DNA of 64,000 nucleotides from Mangifera indica (lineage: Eukaryota; Streptophyta; Magnoliopsida; Sapindales; Anacardiaceae). The stretch covers positions 18,291,945 to 18,355,944 of the forward strand of contig NC_058140.1 in the NCBI RefSeq assembly GCF_011075055.1, in the 5' to 3' direction. Below, one piece after another: positions 51,923 through 63,437 of the stretch; the first letter of the stretch is position 1, and every line of letters starts with the position of its first letter. The notes beneath the pieces are model-generated. The model was not told where the DNA came from and ran no database searches. It worked only from the letters and a program-made list of their open reading frames with translations. The position numbers were made by a program, and so were the translations under genes.

Positions 51923-54452
51923 GTAGATATTATTGTTGATATGAAAATTTTGAACTCACGCTCATCTATACACTCTAACCAACCCCAAAATTCCCCAGCC
52001 CCCATTTCTCCTCATCGCCATCACTTATAACTCAAAGTATCAGGTCTTTTGAAAAGCAAAAACAGCGTCCAAAATCCAAAATTTGCATACAGAGCTTTGC
52101 TTTTGCAAGTCTTTAAGCGAACCCGGATAAGAATGCTTAAAGCATGTTAAAATAAAATATATATACCAGCATTTTAAAAGATAATAGTTTAGTTGTATGC
52201 ATAAATTCCTGACAAGTAGAATTCACGCTAAGAGCTACAGCAACCACGAATAACAAGTGGTCAGTTTTGCTCGAAAGGGATTGACAAAACACAAATAATG
52301 AAGTCTATATCTTACCGTTTTCCTTCAAGAGAATATATAGAGATAAAACAAACCCAGAAAAACAAGAGTGAAAGAGACAGAAGCAACTGTAAAACCTGAG
52401 CAAATAGAAAGTTAAAAAGTACCACCGGATTCTTCCTTTAAGAGGAGTGCTAGAGAACTTAGTTTGTCCCTTTTCAATCCAAATTAGATGTGTTTTGTTG
52501 GCTATTATCATAGCTAACTTGCAGGCGTCTGTGTAATTAAATGTCACAAGATTATTTCATGAAAAGTGAAGCTTGGATTCGGGTTTCAGTGGCAGAGGAC
52601 CCGCACAGCAAATGTTTTGATCAGAGGATTCTGATTGTCCGAGAATGGTTTAACTTACAAAACTTAGTGATGTAAAATTAGTGGTTTATCACTGAATCTA
52701 AATTTTGTATTGATTTAAAATTATAATATCAAAAAATAAAAAGTTATTATTAATATATAAATTATTATTTTCTTTGGCACAAATAATTTTAGTGAGTTAA
52801 ACTATTTCAAAATAAAATATATCATTGAAATAAAAAAAAAATCCATATTTAGTCCAACCTTAATTTTAATGATAAAATAATATTTTTATCAATTTATAAA
52901 ATATATAAATATTATAGAATAAATATCATTTACACTTTTAAAATATAAACAAGTTCTTCTTTTCCACAAACTTTAAAATATATCGTTTAGACCATTATTT
53001 AAAAAATAAAAAATAAAAACCCTAACTTCAACCTATCTTAAATTCATAATTATACTAATTATAATTATAATTAATATTAAAATTACATTAGATTTGTGCG
53101 ACTCCGTAAAAATTACATTATATTAGTACAATTATAGTCAAAATTAACAGTATAATTTTGATTGAATCACATTATTCTAATATGATTTTTAACTCGAAAT
53201 TGTATAAATTTAGTGTGATTTTAGTTGTCATAGGTGACAAAAATGTGGTTGATGACTATTTTAAGTTTTGAAATTTAAATTTTATAAAACATGGGTGAAA
53301 ATATTTAATAAAATTTATTATTTGACTTTATTAAAAATTAAAAGTTATCTATCTTAAAAGTTAACTAATTTCCTCAACAATATCTCATGGAAGGTGGAAA
53401 AATAACAATCTTAGCTATTGGCACCAATCTTTTTTCTTTTTAACAATTCTTTATTTTTCTAAATTCCTTTAATTTAATTTAATTTAATTTAATTTACAAG
53501 CTAGTTAAGGTAGAGGTGTGGGTATAATGGACATTTCATTTTATCATCAGTAAACAAAGTTTAGGGGGGTATTTGAGTAATTTCTTAATCACGGGAGATG
53601 GTGAAATACTCTTTGCCATACAATGAAGAAACAGATAGGATAGGAGTTGTGATATGTAAAGGAGGGCTGAAATTAAGTAATTGTGGAGGAGATGTATTGT
53701 AATTTGTAGCCAATAGAATGATTGTTTAAATTTACATGCGCACCTTTTTGGCTATCTTTGACAAACACTCTCTTATTTTATTGGATTATTTGGTAAGTGA
53801 GACACAGCAACAATGCGCGTGGCATGTCTTTCTTTTTGCAGGTTCTGGTTCTGCCTTTAATTATTGGGTGCATTAATGTCTAATCTTAAACCACTCCCTA
53901 TCTTTTGATTTTCACTGTGTCAACACCCCAAATTATCCTTGATGTAATTCTATTTGACAAATTAAGACAAATTATGGTGGGCTCCAATGGCAATGTAGCG
54001 TCCAAAGTGCTATCCAGAATCCACAACTGACTCACGCCACACTTGTGATAATATCATGGGATTTATCATGGCATGATGACAAAAGATTTGGATCAGAGGA
54101 TGTCATTTTAAGTGGCCTAAATCCACGCAAATTCTTAATTTGGTTTATGCAGCATTCTATCTGTTATTGCTGGCATTCACAACCAGCTTCAGCATGGTGA
54201 ATTGGCGGCTCTGTTCTTAACCAAATGAATTTTCTTGATTGCTACATTAATTTCATTATTTCAATCCACTCAGAAATATCTGGCTGTTATAAGAAAAGAC
54301 TAACAATGTTTCCCCATCCAATAAAACATAGTTACATACAGGAAATTCCAAAAGGAAATTTTGTGCACACCATATTATTCAGGCATTATTTCATAGCCCC
54401 AAGAAGTATTTTGACATTGTAATGGTTGATGTATTTTTTAAGTACTCGACAC
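51923..54452. other. Gene-free interval upstream of CHUP1
   Basis: The first 700 bp probably hold the CHUP1 5' leader and promoter, possibly with an untranslated exon. 52640-53400 is very AT-rich, with GTGTAATTTT/ATTATACT words shared with 11560-11830, and may be a decayed element. Five TTTAA repeats lie at about 53469-53493. No gene is seen. Confidence 0.45.
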
Positions 54453-57400
54453 TCAGGCATGGCTGTTCCATCTCCACCTTCGTCCTACCTCCTCAAGAAC
54501 CTTAGCACGGGCTTGACTTTTCCTTGCTTCATCTTCTACCCAAGATCTGCATTTATAGAACAATATAACAACAATTATCACTTCATTACATACCAACAAA
54601 TTTTGATAAGATAAAGAAATATAATCATAATCTTCACCTAAGAATTCGAAGAGCTTCTTTCTCAGCTTCCAGTATAGACTTTGTATCAAGAAGTCCATCC
54701 TGCTTTGTTAGCAATTCACCAAGAATATTCTGTAATTTGCACTTCTCATCGACAAACATGGCCCTCTCTGATGCAAGCTTTTCTGTCATCTCATCAACCT
54801 CTTCCTTCAGATTCAGAAGTAGTTGCCTCTGACAATCCATGGCTGCCTTCTCCTTCAAAGCCTCAGCATAACCCATCTCTTGAACATTCAACTCCTGCTC
54901 CAAATCAGCACATGCCGATGCATAAAGTTTCTCCACCTCAAAACATTGAGTTCTCAACTCACTGAACTTCTCATCCCAACATCTTTGTATGTCTCCCCTA
55001 TCAAGCAACTCAGACCTAATTTCCTCCATCTCAGCTTGCCTTGAGGACCTTTCAGCCTCAAGTCTTGACAATTCATTATATGTAGCTTCTGCCATCCTCC
55101 CACTCACCAATGCCACTGCTGCTTGAGCTTTTGTTGAAGGTTTATTTGGTTGAAATCGCTTGCTCTGACCTATGAAATGAGTATTCCAGCATAAAGTCAT
55201 CATCTTTGTATGTTATTGGCTATCATGCAGTTTTACTATGTGGAAGTTCTCAACTCCCCAGAACAGAAAGAAGGCTAGGAAAACCACATATCATGAAGGA
55301 AAAAATCGATTCAAGTATTCAGGATTTGCTTATTACTCTGCCACTGGCTCTCTGAACATTTTCACAGTGGTGTTGAAATAATGAGAGGGACAGTGATCAC
55401 TAATGAGTCTTCACACCACCTTCTATTTAAATTTTCCTTTCTCCTAGGAACAGGCTCTGACCTATTATTTCTAGTTGTCACACAAAAGTAAATTGTGATT
55501 CCCTAACTTGCAAAGAGGAATGTACTATAAAAGCATGTGTGTGGGAGTGTATATGATACAGACCACAGAAGAGGTTTTTACACATTTTTGGACAGTGAAC
55601 TTAGAAATGATTAGAGCAACTTTGATTTCAGATAGAGACAGAGAGAAGAGATAAGTTGCATACCAAAAACTCTTCTAGCTATGCTCTTGTCTCCAGCTAG
55701 CAAGTCCATGTAAAGTTCCACAGGTGCCTCTGAACTGATCGCCTTCACATCCATATAACCCACTTTTGTTGATATCTGGACTGCAAACAGGTCAGGTTTT
55801 AACAACTATGAAAGACTGAGGAAGCATCAGTTTTACTTTGAAAAAGATCAAAGCAAAACATTGACCAAGTCATATTAGAATTTGTTGTACCTTTTGCAAG
55901 ATTTCTGGCTTAAATTCATACTCTACTTGGGCTTTCCAGCCTATAAGATCCTGCCGAGAGATGAACCTACAGCACCAACTATTCTTTAACTACTGGGAAA
56001 AAATTTTAAAATAGAATTAAAATCAGTCCATGTGCTGTACCTCTCAGGGAAAAAGTTGACACTTTGTTGGCCTTCAGAATGGTCAGAACCATAGTTCTTC
56101 CCTGATAGCTTGCTGGGAACAATACCAGCCTCAGCAAGTGCTAAATTGCAAATTAAGAAATAAAAGTTCAAAATCCCTCTTCATTATATGCCCAACTTAA
56201 GATAAAAACAAACATAATGATAAAACCTTACCTTGGATAAACTCAAAATCTGGGTCTTCAACATCTACATCATTGAAAGCAGCAACCACGGACCCAGAAA
56301 GTGATATGGATGGAACAATCCTGTGCTTTGGACTCCTATAAGTTCAATTAAAAAAAAAAGGAGAATCAAACCATGAAGAATACACTAAAAAAATTGTTTA
56401 AATATATTGCAAGCTGCATACATGATTTGATTTATACCTCTCCAATGATGAGTTTATACAAACAAGCCATCTTGCATATTCCCTTCTAGTGCACAATTTA
56501 TCAGTTTCAACATTATCTTCAATGATCTGTATACCTTAAAATTACAGTTGAGACACTCATGCTCAGAACTGGATCCAATGCTCCACTGACATTAGTTAAA
56601 AGGTCAATATTTAAAGAATAGAAGAAACACATCAAATATGCAAAATTCTAGGGCATCCAACTAGAAAAGTAATCATAAAGCCCAAATCCGGATAATTTTA
56701 AAATTGTCTCATTCATTGCAACAAAACAACTGTTTGGAGGCAATTAATATTCAGGAATTTCTGAACTCTATCCCTCCAACACTTTGTTCAGCAAAGAGTA
56801 AGAACTTTGACAGCTTCAGAACTCATAAAATAGCTGTACCACTTCAGGCTCATTTAGACATTGCATATACAACAATAAGAATATAGGAAATTGATGCCTC
56901 AACAAAGCCATGGCAAAGTTGAATTCACGACTTAATTTAAACAACATTTGTATCCCATTGTACTGCAACACCCAAAAATTAAAAAGAACAGATCAAAAAA
57001 TTAAAAGCTCTAGAACTGAACCTTCAGTTTCTTCAATATAGACAAGGACTCTTGTTGAGTAGAATCTGTGGCAACTGACACAATAACCCGTTCAAGCCTG
57101 TCCACTGATCCTGAGGCACATGCAAGGCCAAAAAAGATATATAATAAAGTAAAATATGAATTTTACAAAAGAGTTTTTAGCTGCTGAGAGATTAAAAATA
57201 GAAACATTTAAGGAGAACATGGACCATAAGCAGCCAAAAAAATAATGAATGGAAAAAATGAAGAGCTAATATACTATGAATCTCTTCTAATTTTACAACA
57301 ACCAGGTTGACATCACAATTTATACTGACAGTAAGCATCAGAAACTCAGTGAAAATGATAGTTATAGCCATAGGGAAGCACAACTATCAATCATTTCCCC

Positions 57401-58572
57401 AAGTATCTTCTCCCCTTTACTCTCATCTTAATGAATGTTGAAAGGTGCTGCTCATAAAGGAAAATACAATCCTAAAAAGCCTCAGAACCAACCACAGGTA
57501 ACAATGGAGAGTGAGGAGTTCTCCTTTTGAAGTTCAGTCCAAATGCTTCTGGCTGGAATTTCTTAAAAGAACAAAAACAAAAAAAGTAGGAAACATTTAA
57601 AAAAAAAACTGATATCTGATACATCAGCATTTAGAAATCCAGCGGCTGTCCCTGAAACCCATTCCTTTTTGGACCGATTTTATACAAAAAAATCAATCAT
57701 ACAAAGAGTTAAACAACTTCTAACCTGAAATTTCAGCTTTGCAAATCTCACAGCAGCATAATAATCTAGTTGAAAGGGGATATTTAGAGATTAAAAGAAA
57801 CTACATATTAACAACTGTGTAAATGTACCTGAAGCAACAGTTTTACCAGTGTCATGTTGTACACACTTAGGGCCAGGACTTGCGATGTTGTCTCCATCCG
57901 TTTCGCGAGAGTCCACAGTTTTGCTTTCATCAAAATTTGTTTCATTCAATTTCAAAATGTCATTCAAAACATTCCACGAACTACCAAACTGTAACTTGAA
58001 ACCTGACATCAAAATACATTGCCGTAAATTTTAATAAAATCAACTCAGCGAAATCAAAGAATCAAATCAATTAAACAAAGAACGCAACCTGTTCTTGAGA
58101 GCGAAAAGTAAGAAATGGCAGCAAGTAAAAGAGCAAATGAAGACCCCACAGTAACTCCAATCACAAATGTAGAAAAACCTGAACAAAAGAAAAATGAAGT
58201 ACCAGGGTTAGGTCAGACAATCGTTTAAATAGAAATAGAGAACGATCATGAGAAAAGGCAAATACCTTTCTTCTTGTTATTGTTTTCAGGAGGAGACTCG
58301 ACAATGGCCCAACCATTATAATCGTTACTGCCACTTTGGTGCGGAGAAAGCCAAGAGAGATGAGAGAGAGAAGCTGAGAGGTGGACCAATTTGGAATTTC
58401 TGGTTCTGGGTCTGAGATAGGAGGGAGAAGAGAAGATGGGGCAATGGTGGCGAAGGCGTTGTAAGGGGAAAAATGAAGGAGATATAATATTTGTATTCGA
58501 TGAAGAAGAGCTCGTATGCAATTGCAGTTCTAGGGTCCTCGAGACAACAAATTTCGAGGTTAGGGTTTTCAT
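54453..58572 (-). CDS. Plastid-targeted SLH-domain coiled-coil protein
   Basis: Thirteen exons: 58572-58266, 58178-58089, 58002-57829, 57765-57718 (donor uncertain), 57561-57493, 57110-57022, 56526-56438, 56335-56232, 56140-56041, 55966-55891, 55775-55664, 55169-54638, 54546-54453; 627 residues with that choice. The start is the first ATG (MKTLTSKF); a longer reading needs a GTG start and is rejected. Residues 1-70 are Ser/Arg/His-rich with few acids, like a chloroplast transit peptide. A transmembrane stretch spans about 103-125 (FVIGVTVGSSFALLLAAI). SLH-type blocks cover about 270-350 (CTRREYARWLV, AFNDVDVEDPDFEFIQALAEAGIVP split over two exons), and a long coiled coil lies at about 440-600. 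From memory Arabidopsis At3g25680, next to CHUP1, is the same family. No biochemical function is known to me. The GT at 57724-57723 would break the frame; a GT 7 bp further in keeps it. Confidence 0.85.
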
Positions 58573-59225
58573 TTTGGAGAGTGGAATTACAGTAAGATCC
58601 GCCACAGGCCACCTCGGAGAAGTTCAAAGCCAATCTTCGGTAAAGCGCAAAGCCCTTGTCCATTTGGTATAGTATAGTGTTAAAATTTTGCGATACCCCG
58701 CCTATGGCATATTGTCAGATTTGCCCTTTTAGGTTCCATAACTAATAATTTTGCCCTTTCCAATCCTCAATTGATTTAACATGGTAATTTTGTTGATTAT
58801 CGAGGGCCGTTTGATTCCCAATAAATAAATATTATTTTTGTAATTTATTTTAATATTAAAAGATTACCATATTCAACCCATGAATAGGATGGGGGCTGAG
58901 AAATTTCAACTAAAAGTCACAATTTCGAAATTTTAATGGATTAAAGTTGAATTTTTATAAAAAAATATTACTTCAATATTGACGAAAATAATAATTTAAA
59001 GAGGATTACAATACAATATTTGGCAAATAATGTGAAAGCCTAAAAGTCTCAAAGCCATATCAAGCCATCATCATTTCATTTTGTTTCCCATTCCCCTTTT
59101 GGCCACCATGTTGCCAAAACATTCAAACTACATATCAACTCAGCTAACCAGAAACAAATGAACAAATTTAACACATAGCACAGAAAACATACTTACATCA
59201 ATACATCTTCTAAAATTGAATCTTA
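58573..59225. other. Short intergenic spacer
   Basis: Contains the SLH-gene promoter side and the 3' flank of the cytochrome b561 gene; nothing else recognised. Confidence 0.5.
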
Positions 59226-61424
59226 TTATCTTGATCTATCGATTTCTTTTCTTTCATCAACAAGAACAGCACTGGAATTTGAGTACTTGAGTTTAGTTTG
59301 GTGAGCATGGAACTTGGGTGAAATAGCCACGAATATTACAATTCCACCAAGCAAGGCTAACCCCAGTCCTAAACTATTAACAACCATGGATTCTGGACAT
59401 CGTTTCGATATAATTCTCCTGCTTTGTAGAAATGTCAGTTTCTCTATAAGACCTGTTTCTGCAGTTGCCACAGCCAACCCATATGTGTAGAGACCAAGGA
59501 AAATGTGCCATGGCAATACCCTAATTCTTGCCGCCCGCAGCTCCCCTCGATGCCAAAAGCTCAAGAAGCCCACTATCCACTGCATTTCAATCAAAAGACT
59601 TCAAAATTGTTACTCCATCTGTAAAGTCTATTAATCATCCCAACAAAATTTGGTGTGCAATAAAACTACTGTGTTCTTTGGGCCTCTCCTCGATGCTTAA
59701 AGCTCCAGAAGCCCACTATCCACTGCACTTGTTTGATTATCTTATAGGTTGATTCTCCAGCAAGAGAAAGATACCGTACATGCTATAAAATTATTGAAAA
59801 GGCAATGACTTATTCCCACCCAAGGTTTAGTCAAAAGCAAAAGTCACCCGCGTTAATTTTTTTAAATTTAAATACCTATTCATATATTAAAATTCATTAT
59901 CAGAGTTAAAGGTAAAAACGTTATTTATCTAAATTATTTTAAAAAATTAAAAATTTATCATATTTTCTCTTCTAAACTTAAAAATTTAATAAATTTTTCT
60001 ACCTAAAATTTAAAAAATGTCTATTTTCTTTTAAAGTTAACTATCACTTTTGGCGACAGTTACATTCTCTCTCAATTATGACCCATCATTGACTAGCAAA
60101 GACATAACGAAGACACATTTTAGTTAGTCGGTGATAGCCAAAGATAGAACAAGATTGAGAAAGAAGTCAGGAGAGAAAGAAAATATGACAGTTGCCATCT
60201 TTGAGTGTCGACAGTCATGACTAAAAAAATTTTAAAAGGAAATAGTTATTTTTTAAACTTTAAGTGGAAAAAATTTATTAAGATTTTAAATTTATGAGAG
60301 AAAATATGATAAATTTTTAGTGTTTCTAAATATTTTTACTAAATAACATTTTTTTACCCTAACTCTAATAATGAATTTTAACAAATAAATGAATATTTAG
60401 GTTTTTGAAAGATAATAAGTGAGAGTTTGGGTTCTCACTAAACTTTGATGGGAATAAGTCTTTTGGCCTATTGAAAATATCCAAAAAAAAAAAAAAAAGT
60501 ATTTCTCAACCAGTCCTACTGAAAGAGAGAGCACTCTATCCTCATCTTATAAAATAAATCGGCTTCTATTTAAAACAATTAAGAATGCATTATTCTGTTG
60601 CTCCTCTACTTGGGCTTCTGGAAAGAATTTCTATTGGACCGCAATGGCCTTACCATTCACCATATGACTCTACATATGACTTGTTCATCATAGCAATCCT
60701 CAATATGAAGACACCCATCAAGTATATTCCCACTATTGCAGGAAATTCATGAACTTGCATTAAATATTCAAAAGGGCTAAAAAATTAAAGGAAAATTATA
60801 AGTAAAGATGAAGGAAATTAAAGAGCAAAACCTGAGCTCCAAACAAGGTAACACAAATCAAACCCATCCAAGAATGAAGACTGAAGAAATTAGCCACAAC
60901 TCCATCTTGACCATGGAACTTTGTCCAAATCCCAAAAATCCCACAAGCCAAAGCGACTCCTTGAAGACATAAATGCACTGATTTCTTAAAACTCCTAGAG
61001 CCAGGCAACCATCTGTGCACCAGAATTGCTGCAAACAACAAAAACAAACAACACTCAAACGCCATTTTCCTAAAGACGCATTTTCTTGCCACGATTAATT
61101 AAAATATACAACTACATTTCTTTACGACCTTCTCCACTGATGATAATGAAACCGATCACCATCAACAAAGGATGAAGAACCTGTTAAAAACAAGAAAACC
61201 CAACACCATTTTTAGGTCCTGCTGTTAAAAGAAAGAAAACCACGCATGCAGAGAGAGAGAGAGAATACAAATACCGCATAGACGAGGTCTTCCTGAGAGG
61301 AAGAGTGAGGAAGGAAACTAGACTTAAAAGCAAGAGCCCATAAAATGACCAAACTTGCAACAAAAAGCCCTGATATTCTCGCAATGAACAAGAGTGGAAG
61401 TATTGAAGCAGAGAGAGTAGCCAT
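59226..61424 (-). CDS. Cytochrome b561, ascorbate-dependent transmembrane oxidoreductase
   Basis: Four exons, 61424-61275, 61180-61129, 61028-60832 and 59579-59226, give 250 residues, slightly longer than is usual for the family. The chain is a six-helix membrane protein. Four histidines lie where the family coordinates its two b hemes: H53 (VLHPLLM), H86 (SVHLCLQG), H119 (FSLHSWMG) and H158 (LPWHIFLG). The signature YTYGLAVATAETGLIEKLTF follows. Such proteins pass electrons from cytosolic ascorbate across the tonoplast or another membrane to monodehydroascorbate or ferric chelates; which membrane cannot be told here. The large third intron (59580-60831) contains a Mutator-like element and a partial copy of the start of exon 4. 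The remembered neighbour pair in Arabidopsis is At1g26100 and At1g26110 (DCP5), as here. Confidence 0.94.
59683..59727 (-). pseudogene. Partial duplicate of cytochrome b561 exon 4 start inside intron 3
   Basis: About 45 bp (rc of CTCCTCGATGCTTAAAGCTC plus CAGAAGCCCACTATCCACTG) repeats the 5' end of exon 4 and its acceptor (GTGCAG then TGGATAGTGGGCTTC). It reads WIVGF, then differs, and the frame stops soon after. It lies 143 bp upstream of the true exon 4 in the direction of transcription. Confidence 0.75.
59801..60468. mobile_element. Mutator-like element with perfect 9-bp target duplication, in cytochrome b561 intron 3
   Basis: 668 bp. The left end is GGCAATGACTTATTCCCACC; the right end finishes TGGGAATAAGTCTTTTGGCC. 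TATTGAAAA flanks both sides exactly (59792-59800 and 60469-60477). Terminal arms pair with interruptions, and no transposase is present. It belongs to the local fold-back family but has shorter, more diverged arms. Confidence 0.85.
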
Positions 61425-61964
61425 ATGGGAGTGTTTGTTTGCAAGATGTAGTTTTAGTTTCAACTTTCAAACACAGAGTTGATAGTGGACTGTTTAGAGC
61501 CACCGACAACTGAGCTCTGGATCTACAATAGCTCCAAAGGAAGCACTGTTAGCAGTAGAGTAAAGTAGTACTTTTATCTAAAAGTTGTTTATTTTGGAAT
61601 GGAGCATCGAGAGTTACTGATTTTTTTAATAAATTTATAAATTTTTTCTAAGATAAGAAAAATAAAAGATGTTAAAGAAAAAGAAAAAAAAAATTGAAAG
61701 GACTTGGTGCTTTTCCCTTGGACTAAGATATGGCAAAGGCGGGCCACACCCTCCATTTTTGGCACGGTTCACGATAGTATAATCTTAAAATTAATGTCAG
61801 GACTCAGGCTCGTTGGTATAGCCCACTAGGCGTCTAATTGATGGGCTTAGAGACAATTTCAACCTCTAAGCATGATGAATTGTGCCGTGAGCTTGCAAAT
61901 TCTTGTAACTCGTGTTACGTTGAGTGCCGTCTGCACCGTAAATAAAGACACATAAAAGTTAGAG

Positions 61965-62110
61965 AAATGTTATAGGAATGAGTTTTTATATACAAGTTTA
62001 ACGTAAATAATTATATATTATTATATAATTAAATCATTAAAAAATAAAGATAAAATTATATTTAATTATATATTATTATTTGTATATAAAATTATACATA
62101 TAATATTATT
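61965..62110. repeat. AT-rich fold-back MITE
   Basis: The left arm GAGTTTTTATATACAAG with AATAATTATATATTATTATA pairs with the right arm AATTATATATTATTATTTGT followed by ATATAAAATTATACATA. It is related to the element at 46487-46615. Confidence 0.5.
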
Positions 62111-62137
62111 GTAAAATTACTGTTTTTTGTTGGGTAA

Positions 62138-62574
62138 AGGACTATTTTTCATCCAAGTTTTACTTTAATTTCAAAAACATACTTACGGACACATAAAAAA
62201 CTTAAACACCTACTTATAGGTTAATTGTCATAACAATTTTTAGTTATTAGCAATGGTAAAATCGTTATTTCACTACTAAATCCTAAATTTTTATAAGTTA
62301 CTATCATTAACCTCTCTAGATTTTAAAAAATAACAATTCACCTCATTCTCAAAGTTTGAAAAGTTTAAATATTATCTTTAGGTTTTGTTTAACTTCTTCG
62401 GTCATAACTATTTCAACCATTGGTTAATGTTTTTCACCTCTTTTAGATTCGACGATGAAAGATAACTATCCAACTATCACGAAGGACAACAATGGTTGTT
62501 GTCACATTTGAAAGACGCAGCAAAGGACGATGTTTTGCCATCCTTTGTTGCGTTTGGATGATGCAACAAAGCAA
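62138..62574. mobile_element. Left arm of a Mutator-like fold-back element
   Basis: Starts GGTAAAGGACTATTTTTCAT with the sub-terminal pattern of the local family (CACCTACTTATAGGTTAATT, then CCTCATTCTCAAAGTTTGAA). No matching right terminus was found before 63437. The arm runs directly into the oxygenase fragment that follows. Confidence 0.55.
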
Positions 62575-62979
62575 AGGTGTTTGATGGCACAGTGAAGATA
62601 ATATTGGATACGGGGCAATATTATGATGATACAGGCAAAGGCACTAGGGATGGATTTGGAGTGGCTTCCAAATGATACAGTGAAGATAATATTGGCGTAC
62701 GAGGCTTAACAAAGGTGTTCGATGGAAGAAAAGGAACAAAGGATGTGGTTCAACATTGTTGTGTGGATGCATGGGAAGGAGATTAGCTCAGCGTTAATGG
62801 AGGATGGAACAGAGATAGCGAGAAATGTAGTGATTCCATGTGAAGAGATCATTGAAGAAGAGAGCATCCAGTTCAAGTGGGAGAACGGGGATGTTCTTTT
62901 CTTTGACAACTTAGCTTTGCTCCATGGCAGAAGGCCCTCCCCGCCTCAAAGAAAAGTCCTAGTTGCCACATGCAAGTAG
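62575..62979 (+). pseudogene. Frameshifted C-terminal fragment of a clavaminate synthase-like (TauD-type) oxygenase
   Basis: The open part, 62722-62979, ends with family wording of plant clavaminate synthase-like Fe(II)/2-oxoglutarate oxygenases: EEESIQFKWENGDVLFFDN, LALLHGRRPSPPQRKVL, VATCK and stop. The iron-binding His and the 2OG-binding Arg of the C-terminal motif (LHGRR) are still present. Upstream, in other frames, AKALGMDLEW and NDTVKIILAYEA are readable and are followed by a stop and a frameshift. The N-terminal half with the HxD motif is absent. The words ACAGTGAAGATAATATTGG (62589-62607 and 62677-62695) and AAAGGTGTT(T/C)GATGG occur twice, so the junction is rearranged. It is not expected to make an active enzyme. 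At3g21360 is the remembered intact relative. Confidence 0.8.
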
Positions 62980-63437
62980 CTATTTTTAAATTCAATAAAA
63001 CTATGTATACCCATTTTAGATATACAAATGTATACACATTTATATGTGTCATCATGTGATTGAATGATTTTGAATTAAGAATAAAACAATAACCAATCAT
63101 ATAATAACACATATGAATGTGTATATATTTGTGTACCTAAAGTGGATACATATAGTATTGCTCTTTTAAATTTTATGTGGGTCAACATATCTAAAGTATT
63201 TCCTTTTTGTTCCTTGGTAAAGCTAAAAATACGTATGAATATGTATTCCAAGGCGGTTTCAACTATTGCCGAAACAGATGAAGAAGACAAGTTAAAAAAG
63301 AAACAACGGTAGACACAACTTATTTCTGAACAATCCAAAAAACCGTAAACTTTAGAAACCGCACTAGATCAATTTTTTATCTAATGGGCAGTCGGGTAAT
63401 AGATTTAAACACTATAAATCATGAAAAAGCAAACTGC
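62980..63437. other. Intergenic spacer
   Basis: AT-rich; likely the 3' flank of DCP5. No gene seen. Confidence 0.5.

Noticed and set aside
58573..58605. Longer N-terminus for the SLH protein starting MADLTVIPLSK
   Set aside because: The first codon is GTG, not ATG; the ATG at 58572 is the credible plant start.
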